In this document: positions 39,596-48,008 of the stretch, piece by piece | Layout of the letters: each line of letters begins with the position of its first letter | Numbering within the stretch: position 1 is the first letter of the stretch | DNA from: Vicinamibacterales bacterium | GTDB lineage: Bacteria > Acidobacteriota > Vicinamibacteria > Vicinamibacterales > 2-12-FULL-66-21 | Reading direction: 5' to 3' | Assembly: GCA_035699745.1 (NCBI GenBank) | Contig: DASSPH010000097.1 | Location: 16,695-80,694, forward strand | Length of the DNA stretch: 64,000 nucleotides | Notes under the pieces: generated by a model | Database searches by the model: none | Seen by the model: the letters and a program-made list of their open reading frames with translations, nothing else | Told to the model about the DNA's origin: nothing | Position numbers and translations under genes: made by a program

Positions 39596-41998
39596 GTGTT
39601 CAAAACCCTCGACCGGTACGTCATCCGCGAGATCCTGCCGCCGTTCTTCCTGTCGCTGCTCATCTTCACCTTCATCCTCGAGATCCCGCCGACGATGGAC
39701 TATCTCGAGGCGCTGGTCGCCAAGGGGGTGACCTGGAGCGTGGCCGCGCGGATCGTCCTGACGCTGGTCCCCCAGGCGCTCGGCTTGACCATCCCGATGG
39801 CGCTCCTGGTCGGCCTGCTGATCGGGCTCGGCCGGATGTCCGGCGACCGCGAGGCGGTGGCGCTGCTGGCCTGCGGCGTCAGTCCGTACCGCCTGCTCCG
39901 GCCGGTGTTCCTGTTCGCCGCCGTCATCGGCGCGGCGCACCTGTACGTGATGATTCGCGCCATTCCCGACGCCAATCAGACCTACCGGCAGATCGTCTAC
40001 GACGTGGTGTCGCAGCAGGTCGAGAACGACGTCCGGCCGCAGGTGTTCTTCACCAATTTTCCCAACTGGGTCCTGTACGCGCGCGACATCCCGAAAGCCG
40101 GCGGCGGCTGGAAAGACGTGATGGTTGCCGAGACCGGGCGCCCCGACGGCATGACGGTGCTGTACCTGGCGGCGCGCGGCCGGCTGGTCCTCGATCGGCA
40201 GAAACAGACCGTCACCCTGGTGCTCGAGGACGGCACCCGCTACTCGCGCCGCGGCGACCGCGCGCAGTCGATGGAGACCTACCGCTTCCCGACCGACCTG
40301 ATGGTCCAGCTCGATCCGAAGACGGTGTTCTCGGACTCCGGCAAGCTGCTGCGCGGCCTGAACGAGCTGACGATCACCGCGCTCCAGGAGCAGGCGCGCG
40401 ACAAGCTGTCGAAGAACACCACCGCCCACCAGGAGATGATGGCGATCCAGCAGAAGTTCTCGTTCCCGGCGGCGTGCGTCGTGTTCGGGATCATCGGCGT
40501 CGCCCTCGGCCTCACGGTCGCCCGCGACGGCAAGCTCGCCGGCTTCGTCGTCGGCATCGCGGTGATCTTCGTGTACTACATCCTGCTGTACCTGGCGGAG
40601 TCGGTCACCAAGGGGTATTACGCGGGCCCCGACGCCGCGTCGCGGACGCTGCTGGTCGGTCAGCTCGCGCGCTGGGTGCCGAACCTGATTCTGCTGCCCT
40701 TCGGCATCCTCGCGCTCATCTGGCGCGCGCGCTGGGCGGAGGGGCGGATTCCCTTCCGTTCGATCGTCAAGCTGACGAACGCCGTCAAAGGCTCGATCGC
40801 GCGGCGCCGCGCCGCGGCATCGAGCGCGTCAGCCCCGTCGCCGGCGGCGGCGCCGGGCGCACCGGCCATGGCCAGACGCCGCGGCGTCGTGGTGGTGATC
40901 CGCGTGCCGCGGATCGCCTGGCTGATGCCGACCATCCTCGATCGATACGTCGCCGGGATCTACGTCCGCGCCGTCGCGCTGTCATTCGCCGCGCTGCTCG
41001 GCCTCTTCTACATCGGCACGTTCATCGACAAGACCGACAAGCTGTTCAAGGGGCAGGCGACGCCCGGGATGGTCGTGCAGCTCCTCGGCTACATGACGCC
41101 GCAGTTCGTCTACTTCGTCATTCCGCTGGCGGCGCTGCTCGGCGTCCTGGTGACCTTCGGGCTCCTGAGCCGCTCGAGCGAACTGGCGGTGATGAAGGCC
41201 TGCGGCATCAGCCTGTATCGCATCGCTGCCCCGCTCCTCGTCCTCTCGCTGGCCTGGAGCGCCGTGCTCTACGGGCTGGAACAGCGCGTCATGGCGCAGG
41301 CCAACGAGAAGGCGGAAGCGCTCGACTCGCGGATCAGGGGACGGCAGCCGCGCACGTCGAATCCCCTCCTGCGCCAATGGGTCGTCGGGCGCGACGGCGC
41401 CATCTACCACTACACCTACTTCGACCCGCAGCGGCGCTCGCTGCAGAACCTCGAAGTCTACCGTCCCGCCAGGGATGCCTGGCGGCTCGACAGCCAGCTC
41501 TTCGCCCGCAGCGCCACCTTCAAAGGGGACACCTGGCTGGCAACCACCGGCTGGCAGCAGGACTTCACCGGCCAGACCGCGTGGACGGCATTCGCCGAGC
41601 GTCCCCTTCCCCTGGAACCGCCGGATTACTTCGAGACGCTGCAGCCGATTGCCGAGATGATGACCGTCCCGCAGTTGAAGCGCTACATCGACGAGCTCTC
41701 CGCCAGCGGCTTCAACGTCGTCCCGCTCACGATCGACCTGCAGAAGAAGCTCGCCTTTCCCTTCGTGACGGTGGTGATGACGCTGCTGGCGATCCCGTTC
41801 GGGATGACGGCGGGCAAGCGCGGCACGCTCTACGGCATCGGCATCGGCATCGTCCTGGCGCTCGTCTACTGGATCCTGGGCGGCGCCTTCGCGGCCGTCG
41901 GCAAAGCCGGCATTCTCGGCCCGATCATGGCCGGCTGGGCGCCAAACATCCTCGCCGCCGGCAGCGCGGCGTACCTGCTCCTCACCGCTCGGACGTAG
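39596..41998 (+). CDS. Fused LptF-LptG lipopolysaccharide export permease
   Basis: An 800-residue single open frame with two complete LptF/LptG-family permeases joined head to tail. The first (residues about 1-395) starts LDRYVIREILPPFFLSLLIF and has its own paired membrane helices and periplasmic jellyroll. A linker rich in Ala, Ser, Pro and Arg (about 396-440) follows. The second begins near residue 446 with ILDRYVAGIYVRAVALSFAA and ends with helices around GTLYGIGIGIVLALVYWILG. In most bacteria these are two genes whose products form a heterodimer with LptB. No stop codon or frameshift separates the halves. The GTG start has no clear ribosome binding site. Confidence 0.9.
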   Translation: MFKTLDRYVIREILPPFFLSLLIFTFILEIPPTMDYLEALVAKGVTWSVAARIVLTLVPQALGLTIPMALLVGLLIGLGRMSGDREAVALLACGVSPYRLLRPVFLFAAVIGAAHLYVMIRAIPDANQTYRQIVYDVVSQQVENDVRPQVFFTNFPNWVLYARDIPKAGGGWKDVMVAETGRPDGMTVLYLAARGRLVLDRQKQTVTLVLEDGTRYSRRGDRAQSMETYRFPTDLMVQLDPKTVFSDSGKLLRGLNELTITALQEQARDKLSKNTTAHQEMMAIQQKFSFPAACVVFGIIGVALGLTVARDGKLAGFVVGIAVIFVYYILLYLAESVTKGYYAGPDAASRTLLVGQLARWVPNLILLPFGILALIWRARWAEGRIPFRSIVKLTNAVKGSIARRRAAASSASAPSPAAAPGAPAMARRRGVVVVIRVPRIAWLMPTILDRYVAGIYVRAVALSFAALLGLFYIGTFIDKTDKLFKGQATPGMVVQLLGYMTPQFVYFVIPLAALLGVLVTFGLLSRSSELAVMKACGISLYRIAAPLLVLSLAWSAVLYGLEQRVMAQANEKAEALDSRIRGRQPRTSNPLLRQWVVGRDGAIYHYTYFDPQRRSLQNLEVYRPARDAWRLDSQLFARSATFKGDTWLATTGWQQDFTGQTAWTAFAERPLPLEPPDYFETLQPIAEMMTVPQLKRYIDELSASGFNVVPLTIDLQKKLAFPFVTVVMTLLAIPFGMTAGKRGTLYGIGIGIVLALVYWILGGAFAAVGKAGILGPIMAGWAPNILAAGSAAYLLLTART

Positions 41999-42016
41999 GC
42001 GGCTGCGGCCGCGGGC

Positions 42017-42126
42017 GGCTGTCCGCTGTCCGCCCTCCGCTCACCCGCTTACCGCTCACCGCTTGCCGCGTGCCCCTTGCCGCTCTTAGCTAGCACACTA
42101 GTGAACTAGTTGACTAGTCTGCTATG
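42017..42126. repeat. Tandem arrays L: CGCTNNC heptamers then NNACTAGT octamers before the GntR gene
   Basis: 42017-42087 reads GGCTGTC, CGCTGTC, CGCCCTC, CGCTCACC, CGCTTAC, CGCTCAC, CGCTTGC, CGCGTGC, CCCTTGC, CGCTCTT. Then 42088-42126 reads AGCTAGC and the octamers ACACTAGT, GAACTAGT, TGACTAGT, CTGCTATG, the last containing an ATG in frame with the regulator gene. The three ACTAGT palindromes at 8-base spacing could also be an operator for the GntR regulator, so function and array origin cannot be separated here. Confidence 0.7.
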
Positions 42127-42135
42127 CTACCCGCA

Positions 42136-42513
42136 ATGTTCATCGAGCTTCGGACGGACGATCCGCGGCCGGTTTACCGGCAGATCGCGGACGAGGTCCG
42201 GCGGGCGGTGGCGGTGGGGATCCTGAAACCGGGCGAGGGCCTCCCTGCAGCGAGGGAACTGGCGAAGCAGCTGAAGCTGAACGCCAACACCGTCCAGCAC
42301 GCCTACCGCACGCTGGCGCAGGAGGGGATCGTCGAAACGCGGCGCGGGCTCGGCGCGTTCATCGCTGCTGCCCCGCGTCGCGACACCCGGCAGAACCCGT
42401 CGGTGATCGCCCGCCGGATCGCCGAGCAGGCGCTCCGCGAGGCCTTCCGCCACGGCCTGCTGGCCAGCGACCTGCGGAAGGCGCTCGACGACATCTCCCC
42501 GAAAAGCAGCTGA
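42136..42513 (+). CDS. GntR family transcriptional regulator, YtrA subfamily
   Basis: A 125-residue repressor-type protein with an N-terminal winged helix (PVYRQIADEVRRAVAVGILK, then ELAKQLKLNANTVQHAYRTL and EGIVETRRGLGAFI) and a short C-terminal helix pair, the YtrA pattern. YtrA regulators usually control an adjacent ABC exporter operon, but none is next to it. The ATG at 42136 fits the family start; an in-frame ATG at 42124 is the end of array L. It probably binds its own upstream region. It converges with the PHP gene at a gap of seven bases. Confidence 0.85.
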   Translation: MFIELRTDDPRPVYRQIADEVRRAVAVGILKPGEGLPAARELAKQLKLNANTVQHAYRTLAQEGIVETRRGLGAFIAAAPRRDTRQNPSVIARRIAEQALREAFRHGLLASDLRKALDDISPKSS

Positions 42514-42520
42514 CGGCCGC

Positions 42521-44182
42521 CTACTTGAGCGCGCTCGCCAGCACGCGCAGCACACCCGTCCGGCCGGGTTGGGCGTTGGTGAGATCCACCACGAGGAGGA
42601 GCGACGTCGCCTCCCCTGCGGATCCGGGCGGCGTGCCGATCGGCGCCAGCGACGACACCGGCACCTGGATCGACGTCCCGGCCGGGTCGACGTAGAGCGA
42701 GCGGCCCCACCGGCCGCCCGCCGGCGAGCGCAATTGGACGGAGACGCGCATCGGGCGATCCCCGGCCAGCGACAGATTGATTCCCGTCACCGGCGGCTTG
42801 ACGTCCGTCGCCAGCGCGACGAACTGATCGTTGCGCGCTCCATCGGCGAGCTTGAATTCCAGCGTCGCGTCCGTGGCCCCGGTCCGCAGCGTCGCGCTCG
42901 ACGCCGGGTCCTTCTCGATCCGCCAGGGAAACGGCGGGATGTTCGCCGCCAGAGGTGCCTCGCTCGCCGCGGGCGGCCGCACTGCCCCGCCGCCCCCGCC
43001 GAAGTAGATCGGGTTCGAAACGATCCACGGCACCGGGGGGTCGCCCGGAACGCCGGCGATGGCGATCTCGGCGTGATACGCGCCCGACCCGCCGGTGACC
43101 ACATGCCGCAGTTCGCCGCCGTCGATCGACGTCACCGTGCGGCCGTTGCGGACGAGCGAAATCCGGCTCCCCGGTGGAACCGGCGCGCGGACGACGAGCG
43201 TCGCGTCCGCGTCGCCTGGAAGCTGCGCGCCCATGGCTGCAGTCTGGAATCCGGCTTCGACGCTGAAGTGCAGCAGCGCGGGGGCTGCCTGACTGTCGAT
43301 CGCCGAGAACACGCTGCCGGCGCGGATCGCGGTGTAGATCGCGCGCGCATCGGCTGCCGCGTCACCCGAGAGCGGGCGCGGCAGGATGACGCGGTTGCTC
43401 AGCGCGCGGAAGCTCGCCTCGTAGCCGGGGATGCCGACCAGGCCTGCCAGGCTGCGTCCGGGATCCTCCTGGCGGCGCCCGACGCCGCCGTGGGCGTCCG
43501 CGGCGGCGAGCCCGATCGTGCGTCCGGCGGCAAGCAGGGCCGGCCAGCGCGCGCTCAGCGCCGAGGGACGATCGAGGATGCTCGCCAGGGCCGGCCCCTG
43601 GCGGAGCAGATACCCGGCCGCGGCGCGAACGAGCTGACCGCGCGTTTCATCGCGCCACTCGCTATCCAGGTTCAGCCACTCGATTCCGTCCGGATGGACG
43701 CTGCTGCTCCACCGCAGCGCCGGCTTCGGCGAATCGGGATGCGCCGCGATGCCGAACCCGCCAAGCCGCCGCACGTCCTCGGCGACCGCCTCGCCGGCGC
43801 CGCCGAGCGGATACGGCGCGCGCGGCATGTCGATCGCCACGTAATGCCCGTCCGCGGTGCTGATTTCCACCGCGTCGAGGACGAGGACGCCGTCGATGTA
43901 GGCCGGCGGATCCGGCGGCCGCGTGGCGTCGCCGTGGTCGGTCAGGATGATGAACTGCAGCCCGGCGCGCGCCGCCGCGGCGGCGATCTGCCCGCGATCG
44001 CCGTGGCCGTCGGATCGTGTGGTGTGGATGTGAAAGGCGCCCGGCACGGTACGCCGCGCCAGGTCGTCCCACCCGGACGCATCCACGCGGCGCGCGGCCG
44101 GCGGCATCGCCCACCACAAAAAAAGGACGCCGACTGCCAGGGCAATCAGCGTCCATCTCAGGAGCCGGCGAGTGTTGCGCAC
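42521..44182 (-). CDS. CehA/McbA-type PHP-domain metallohydrolase, membrane anchored
   Basis: A 553-residue protein starting at GTG 44180-44182 with one membrane helix (LIALAVGVLFLWWAM) and then a PHP domain. The metal ligands are in AFHIHTTRSDGHGD, FIILTDHGDAT, LDAVEIS, IAAHPDSPKP and GLAAADAHGG. The C-terminal half (residues about 330-553) is beta-rich, with a sugar-binding-like region before the end. Relatives hydrolyse phosphate or carbamate esters, but the substrate here is unknown. It is the last gene of the operon that contains xerD and metK. Confidence 0.82.
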   Translation of the reverse strand: MRNTRRLLRWTLIALAVGVLFLWWAMPPAARRVDASGWDDLARRTVPGAFHIHTTRSDGHGDRGQIAAAAARAGLQFIILTDHGDATRPPDPPAYIDGVLVLDAVEISTADGHYVAIDMPRAPYPLGGAGEAVAEDVRRLGGFGIAAHPDSPKPALRWSSSVHPDGIEWLNLDSEWRDETRGQLVRAAAGYLLRQGPALASILDRPSALSARWPALLAAGRTIGLAAADAHGGVGRRQEDPGRSLAGLVGIPGYEASFRALSNRVILPRPLSGDAAADARAIYTAIRAGSVFSAIDSQAAPALLHFSVEAGFQTAAMGAQLPGDADATLVVRAPVPPGSRISLVRNGRTVTSIDGGELRHVVTGGSGAYHAEIAIAGVPGDPPVPWIVSNPIYFGGGGGAVRPPAASEAPLAANIPPFPWRIEKDPASSATLRTGATDATLEFKLADGARNDQFVALATDVKPPVTGINLSLAGDRPMRVSVQLRSPAGGRWGRSLYVDPAGTSIQVPVSSLAPIGTPPGSAGEATSLLLVVDLTNAQPGRTGVLRVLASALK

Positions 44183-44205
44183 CGCGCCGCCGCCAGCCGG
44201 GAGCG

Positions 44206-45357
44206 TTACCGCCCGCCGTCGGCCCGCAGGGCCGCGGCCTTGTCCGTCTTCTCCCAGGTGAACTCCGGCTCGGTGCGGCCGAAGTGGCCGAACGCGGCGG
44301 TCTTCTTGTAGATCGGCCGGCGCAGATCGAGCGACTCGATGATGCCGCGCGGGGTGAGCTTGAAGTGCGCGCGCACCAGCTCGCTGATCCTGTCGTCGGA
44401 GATCGTGCCGGTGCCGTAGGTGTCGATCAGCACCGACACCGGTTCGGCCACGCCGATCGCATACGCCAGCTGCACCATGCAGCGTTCGGCGAGCCCCGCG
44501 GCGACGACGTTCTTGGCGACGTACCGCGCCATGTAGCACGCCGAGCGATCGACCTTCGTCGGATCCTTGCCCGAGAACGCGCCGCCGCCGTGCGGCGCGG
44601 CGCCGCCGTAGGTGTCGACGATGATCTTGCGCCCGGTGACGCCGGCGTCGCCGTGCGGCCCGCCGACCACGAACCGGCCGGTCGGATTGATGAGCACGCG
44701 CGTCTTCGCGTCCATCATCTCCTTGGGGATCACCTTGCTGACGATCTTCTCGGTGATGTCCTCGCGCAGCGTCTCGTTGGTGACCGTCGGGCTGTGCTGC
44801 GTCGACACCACGATGGTGTCGACGCGCACGGGACGGCCGTGGTCGTACTCGATCGACACCTGTGACTTGCCGTCGGGCCGCAGGTAATCCATCGAATGAT
44901 CGCGCCGCCGCTCGGACAGCCCGCGGACCAGCTTGTGCGCGAGCATGATCGGCATCGGCATCAGTTCGGGCGTCTCGGTGCAGGCATAGCCGAACATGAG
45001 TCCCTGGTCGCCGGCGCCGCCCGGATCGACGCCCTGGGCGATGTCGGGGGACTGGCCGTGAATCGACGAGAGCACGGCGCACGTCTCGGAGTCGAAGCCG
45101 AACTTGCCGCGGGTGTAGCCGACGTCCCTGATGGTGTCGCGGACGATGCTCGGGAAATCCACGTAACAGCTCGTGGTGATCTCGCCGGCGACGATGGCGA
45201 GGCCGGTGGTGACGAGCGTCTCGCAGGCGACGCGCCCCACCGGGTCCTGCGCGAGAATGGCGTCGAGAATGGAGTCGGAAATCTGGTCGGCGATCTTGTC
45301 GGGATGTCCTTCGGTCACCGATTCCGAGGTAAACAGGTAGCGGCCGTTACGGCTCAT
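44206..45357 (-). CDS. metK: S-adenosylmethionine synthetase
   Basis: Makes S-adenosylmethionine from ATP and methionine. The 383-residue protein has [19 protein letters not shown], the hexapeptide [12 protein letters not shown], the P-loop-like [16 protein letters not shown] and [15 protein letters not shown] at the end. The ATG at 45355-45357 has AAGGAG at good spacing. It follows xerD by 51 bases, too short for a SAM riboswitch, and none is seen. The product could serve MiaB, encoded elsewhere in the window. Confidence 0.96.
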   Translation of the reverse strand: MSRNGRYLFTSESVTEGHPDKIADQISDSILDAILAQDPVGRVACETLVTTGLAIVAGEITTSCYVDFPSIVRDTIRDVGYTRGKFGFDSETCAVLSSIHGQSPDIAQGVDPGGAGDQGLMFGYACTETPELMPMPIMLAHKLVRGLSERRRDHSMDYLRPDGKSQVSIEYDHGRPVRVDTIVVSTQHSPTVTNETLREDITEKIVSKVIPKEMMDAKTRVLINPTGRFVVGGPHGDAGVTGRKIIVDTYGGAAPHGGGAFSGKDPTKVDRSACYMARYVAKNVVAAGLAERCMVQLAYAIGVAEPVSVLIDTYGTGTISDDRISELVRAHFKLTPRGIIESLDLRRPIYKKTAAFGHFGRTEPEFTWEKTDKAAALRADGGR

Positions 45358-45408
45358 GTGCGAATCGAGCTCCTTGCATGATGGCAGAACCTTCGAACTG
45401 TACCACAA

Positions 45409-46305
45409 TCACCGGCGGGGGTGGAACTTGTCGTAGACCGTGCGCAGGCGCGCTTCCAGGACGTGCGTATAGATCTGGGTCGTCGACAGGTCGGCGTGTC
45501 CCAGCATCATCTGGATGGCGCGCAGGTCCGCGCCGCGCTCGAGCAGGTGCGTCGCAAACGAGTGTCGGAGCACGTGGGGACTGATCTCGCGCGACACCCC
45601 CGCCTTGATGCCGTAGTCCTTCAGCAGTTTCCAGAACCCCACGCGCGACAGCTGGCCGCCCCCCCTGGCGTTCACGAACAGCCATTTGGTCTTGCGCCCC
45701 TTGAGCAGCGCCGGACGCGCCTCGCCGGCGTAGCGGCGGATCCAGCCGGCGGCGGAATCCCCGAGCGGCACGATGCGCTCCTTGTCCCCCTTGCCGATGC
45801 ACGTCAGGTAGCCGGCGTCCAGGCTGATGTCGCCGGCCTTGAGCGACAGCAGTTCGGTCACCCGCAGCCCGGTGGCATAGAGCAGCTCGATCAGCGCCTT
45901 GTCGCGGATGCCGCGCGGCGTCGAGACATCCGGCTGCTGCAGGAGGCGATCGACCTCCTCCAGATCCAGGTACTTGGGCAGCGCCGGCCAGGCCCGCGGC
46001 GCGCGGAGGTCCTCCGCGGGATCCGCCTCGAGCTTCTTCTCGGCCAGCAGGAACTTGTAGAAGCCGCGCACGCAGGCGATCGTCCGCGCGACGGATCGCG
46101 GCGCGAGCCCGGCGGTCATCAGGCGGCGGGCGAACGCCTCGAGATCGCGCCGGTCGAGCGCGGTGACCGGTTTGTTCTGCGCCACGGCGAACTCGTCGAG
46201 CGCGCGCAGATCGCGCGCGTAGCTGCTCAGCGTGTTCGGCGACATGCGCCGCACGTCGCGCAGGTAGCCGACGTAGCCGTCGATCTCGTCGTTGCTGGTG
46301 GTCAC
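45409..46305 (-). CDS. xerD: Site-specific tyrosine recombinase XerD
   Basis: Resolves chromosome dimers at dif with XerC. The 298-residue length and start VTTSNDEIDGYVGYLRDVRR fit Xer recombinases rather than phage integrases. The core-binding domain (residues 1-100) is followed by catalytic residues in YATGLRVTELL (Arg), GKGDKERIVPLG (Lys), SPHVLRHSFATHLL (His, Arg), LGHADLSTTQIYTHV (His, Tyr). The GTG start overlaps the stop of the gene before it by four bases. No dif-like site was identified. Confidence 0.93.
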   Translation of the reverse strand: MTTSNDEIDGYVGYLRDVRRMSPNTLSSYARDLRALDEFAVAQNKPVTALDRRDLEAFARRLMTAGLAPRSVARTIACVRGFYKFLLAEKKLEADPAEDLRAPRAWPALPKYLDLEEVDRLLQQPDVSTPRGIRDKALIELLYATGLRVTELLSLKAGDISLDAGYLTCIGKGDKERIVPLGDSAAGWIRRYAGEARPALLKGRKTKWLFVNARGGGQLSRVGFWKLLKDYGIKAGVSREISPHVLRHSFATHLLERGADLRAIQMMLGHADLSTTQIYTHVLEARLRTVYDKFHPRR

Positions 46306-48008
46306 GGCAGACCGCGCTTCCGGCGTACCGCCCACTCGGCGCACAGCAGTCCGGCAAACGGGACCATCCACCAGGGGGAACGCATCGGGTGCGCCGGACG
46401 GACGATGCGGCGCGGCGGATGCGCCTCCCGCATGGCGTCGATCAGTCCCCGCACGTCGGCGGCGGCGAACACCCGGCCGCCCGTCGCCGTCGTTGCGAGC
46501 GCGAGCGCGCCCGGTTCCGCCGACGACGCGTGGAGCACCGCCGGCGCGACGGTCACCGCCGCGTCGCCGCGCGCATCGCCGCTCGAAACGGTCACGCCGT
46601 AGGCGCCGGCGCCGCGGGCGCGCCACTCCCCTTCGTACACGCCCGGCTCGGATGTCGGCCACAGCCGGATCGGCTCGTCCACGCGTGCATCCGGGGAGAC
46701 CGCGCGCGCGGTGAGCGGCGGCAGCGAGATCGCCTGCCCTTCCGGAATGTCACGCACCCGGGCCACGACCGCGGTGCGCTCGCCGGGGCGAACGATCGCC
46801 GGCTCCACCGACACATCGAGCGCGGCGGGCACGGTGGCCGCGTTGGCCAGGAGCAGGCCGCGCCAGAACTCGGTGAATCCCTCACCGCGCTGACGCCACG
46901 CGTCGAGCGCGCCGGAGAACACGATCGCGCCCGCGCCGCGCCGGGCGGCGAACACCACCGGCGCCTTGTCGGCAGACGCGAGCACGGCCGCGGCCGGCGG
47001 CAACTCCACCGGTATCGCCAGCTCGGAGGCGTGCAGCGCCGCACCGCCGAGCGGCGCCGCCGCGTCCAGCGCCCGCGAGGTGAACGCGGAGACACCCACG
47101 AGATCGAGGTAGCGCCCCGCCGGCGGGCGATCGGGCACGAAGACCGCGACGCCGCCGCGGCGCTCGACGAACCAGCGCAGGGCGTCCAGATCGGCAGGGC
47201 GAAGTTGGTCGGGCCCGCCGATCACGACGGTCTCGAACCGCGCCAGCGTGGCGCGCGTGAGCACGGCCGGCGGATCGCCGGCGCGTGTCGCCACCGTCCT
47301 GGCGGCGCGCTGAAGCGACGACACGGCGATCGACGGCTCCCCCTCCAGCGCGCGGCGGACGAATACCGCCGGCCACGTGACCGACGCTTCGACCATCAGC
47401 ACCCGGATTGGTCCCCGCGCCGCCGGCACCGCGACGTCGGCGGCGTTGTCGTCCGCGCGGCTCTCGCCGGCGGCCGTGCTCGCGCGGACCCGGAGCGATG
47501 CCGCCGACACGTTCGGCGGCAGATAGCGGAGCGTCGCCGTCCAGCGCGGCTCGCCGGCCGTCCACTGGTGCTGCGCCGCGGCCACGGGGATTCCCGCGTG
47601 TTCCAGCACCAGTTCGGTGGTCTGGCCGGTGACGCCGTTCCCCCGGACCTCGACCCGCACTTCCGCCGCCTGACCGGGCAGCCGGACGTCCGGCACCGAC
47701 GCGCGCGCAATCGCCACGTTCGGCGCCGGCGGCGAAGTATCGAGCGCCCACAGCGTCGTCCGCCCGGCCGCTGCGGCGGGGATCGATCCGCGCATCTCGC
47801 TGCCCACGAGCACCGTCGCGGCCTCCGGCCGGGCGGCATCGACGGCAAAGCCGGCCTGCGTCAGAGCGCTCGCGATCGGCGTCGCATCCTGCGCGTCCGT
47901 CGAGACTACGCGAACGACAGGCCGTTCTGAGCGCGGCACCGGGACTCGCGGGTCCAACACGGCAGCCGCGGCGATCGCGATCGCGGTCCACCGGGCGGCG
48001 GCGATCAT
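46302..48008 (-). CDS. Membrane-associated protein with glutamine-amidotransferase-like domain (Bat-type operon)
   Basis: A 568-residue protein with a short N-terminal membrane helix (IAAARWTAIAIAAAAVLDPRVP) and a C-terminal one (PWWMVPFAGLLCAEWAVR). Between them lie beta-sandwich-like regions and an alpha/beta segment with RFETVVIGGPDQLRPADLDAL and RRGGVAVFVPD, resembling the class I amidotransferase-like fold often found next to BatA genes. No catalytic triad is evident. It overlaps both neighbours by four bases. I do not assign a reaction; a role in assembling or checking an envelope complex is inferred from context only. Confidence 0.65.
   Translation of the reverse strand: MIAAARWTAIAIAAAAVLDPRVPVPRSERPVVRVVSTDAQDATPIASALTQAGFAVDAARPEAATVLVGSEMRGSIPAAAAGRTTLWALDTSPPAPNVAIARASVPDVRLPGQAAEVRVEVRGNGVTGQTTELVLEHAGIPVAAAQHQWTAGEPRWTATLRYLPPNVSAASLRVRASTAAGESRADDNAADVAVPAARGPIRVLMVEASVTWPAVFVRRALEGEPSIAVSSLQRAARTVATRAGDPPAVLTRATLARFETVVIGGPDQLRPADLDALRWFVERRGGVAVFVPDRPPAGRYLDLVGVSAFTSRALDAAAPLGGAALHASELAIPVELPPAAAVLASADKAPVVFAARRGAGAIVFSGALDAWRQRGEGFTEFWRGLLLANAATVPAALDVSVEPAIVRPGERTAVVARVRDIPEGQAISLPPLTARAVSPDARVDEPIRLWPTSEPGVYEGEWRARGAGAYGVTVSSGDARGDAAVTVAPAVLHASSAEPGALALATTATGGRVFAAADVRGLIDAMREAHPPRRIVRPAHPMRSPWWMVPFAGLLCAEWAVRRKRGLP

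Noticed and set aside
39420..39600. Promoter with TTGGTT and TATCAG before lptFG
   Set aside because: The spacing is 14 bases, too short for a sigma-70 promoter. The AT-rich stretch is noted but not called.
45358..45408. SAM riboswitch before metK
   Set aside because: Only 51 bases separate xerD from metK, and none of the conserved riboswitch core can be fitted.
45409..46305. Phage or integron integrase
   Set aside because: Length, start and neighbours match housekeeping XerD. No att site, phage gene or cassette is near.
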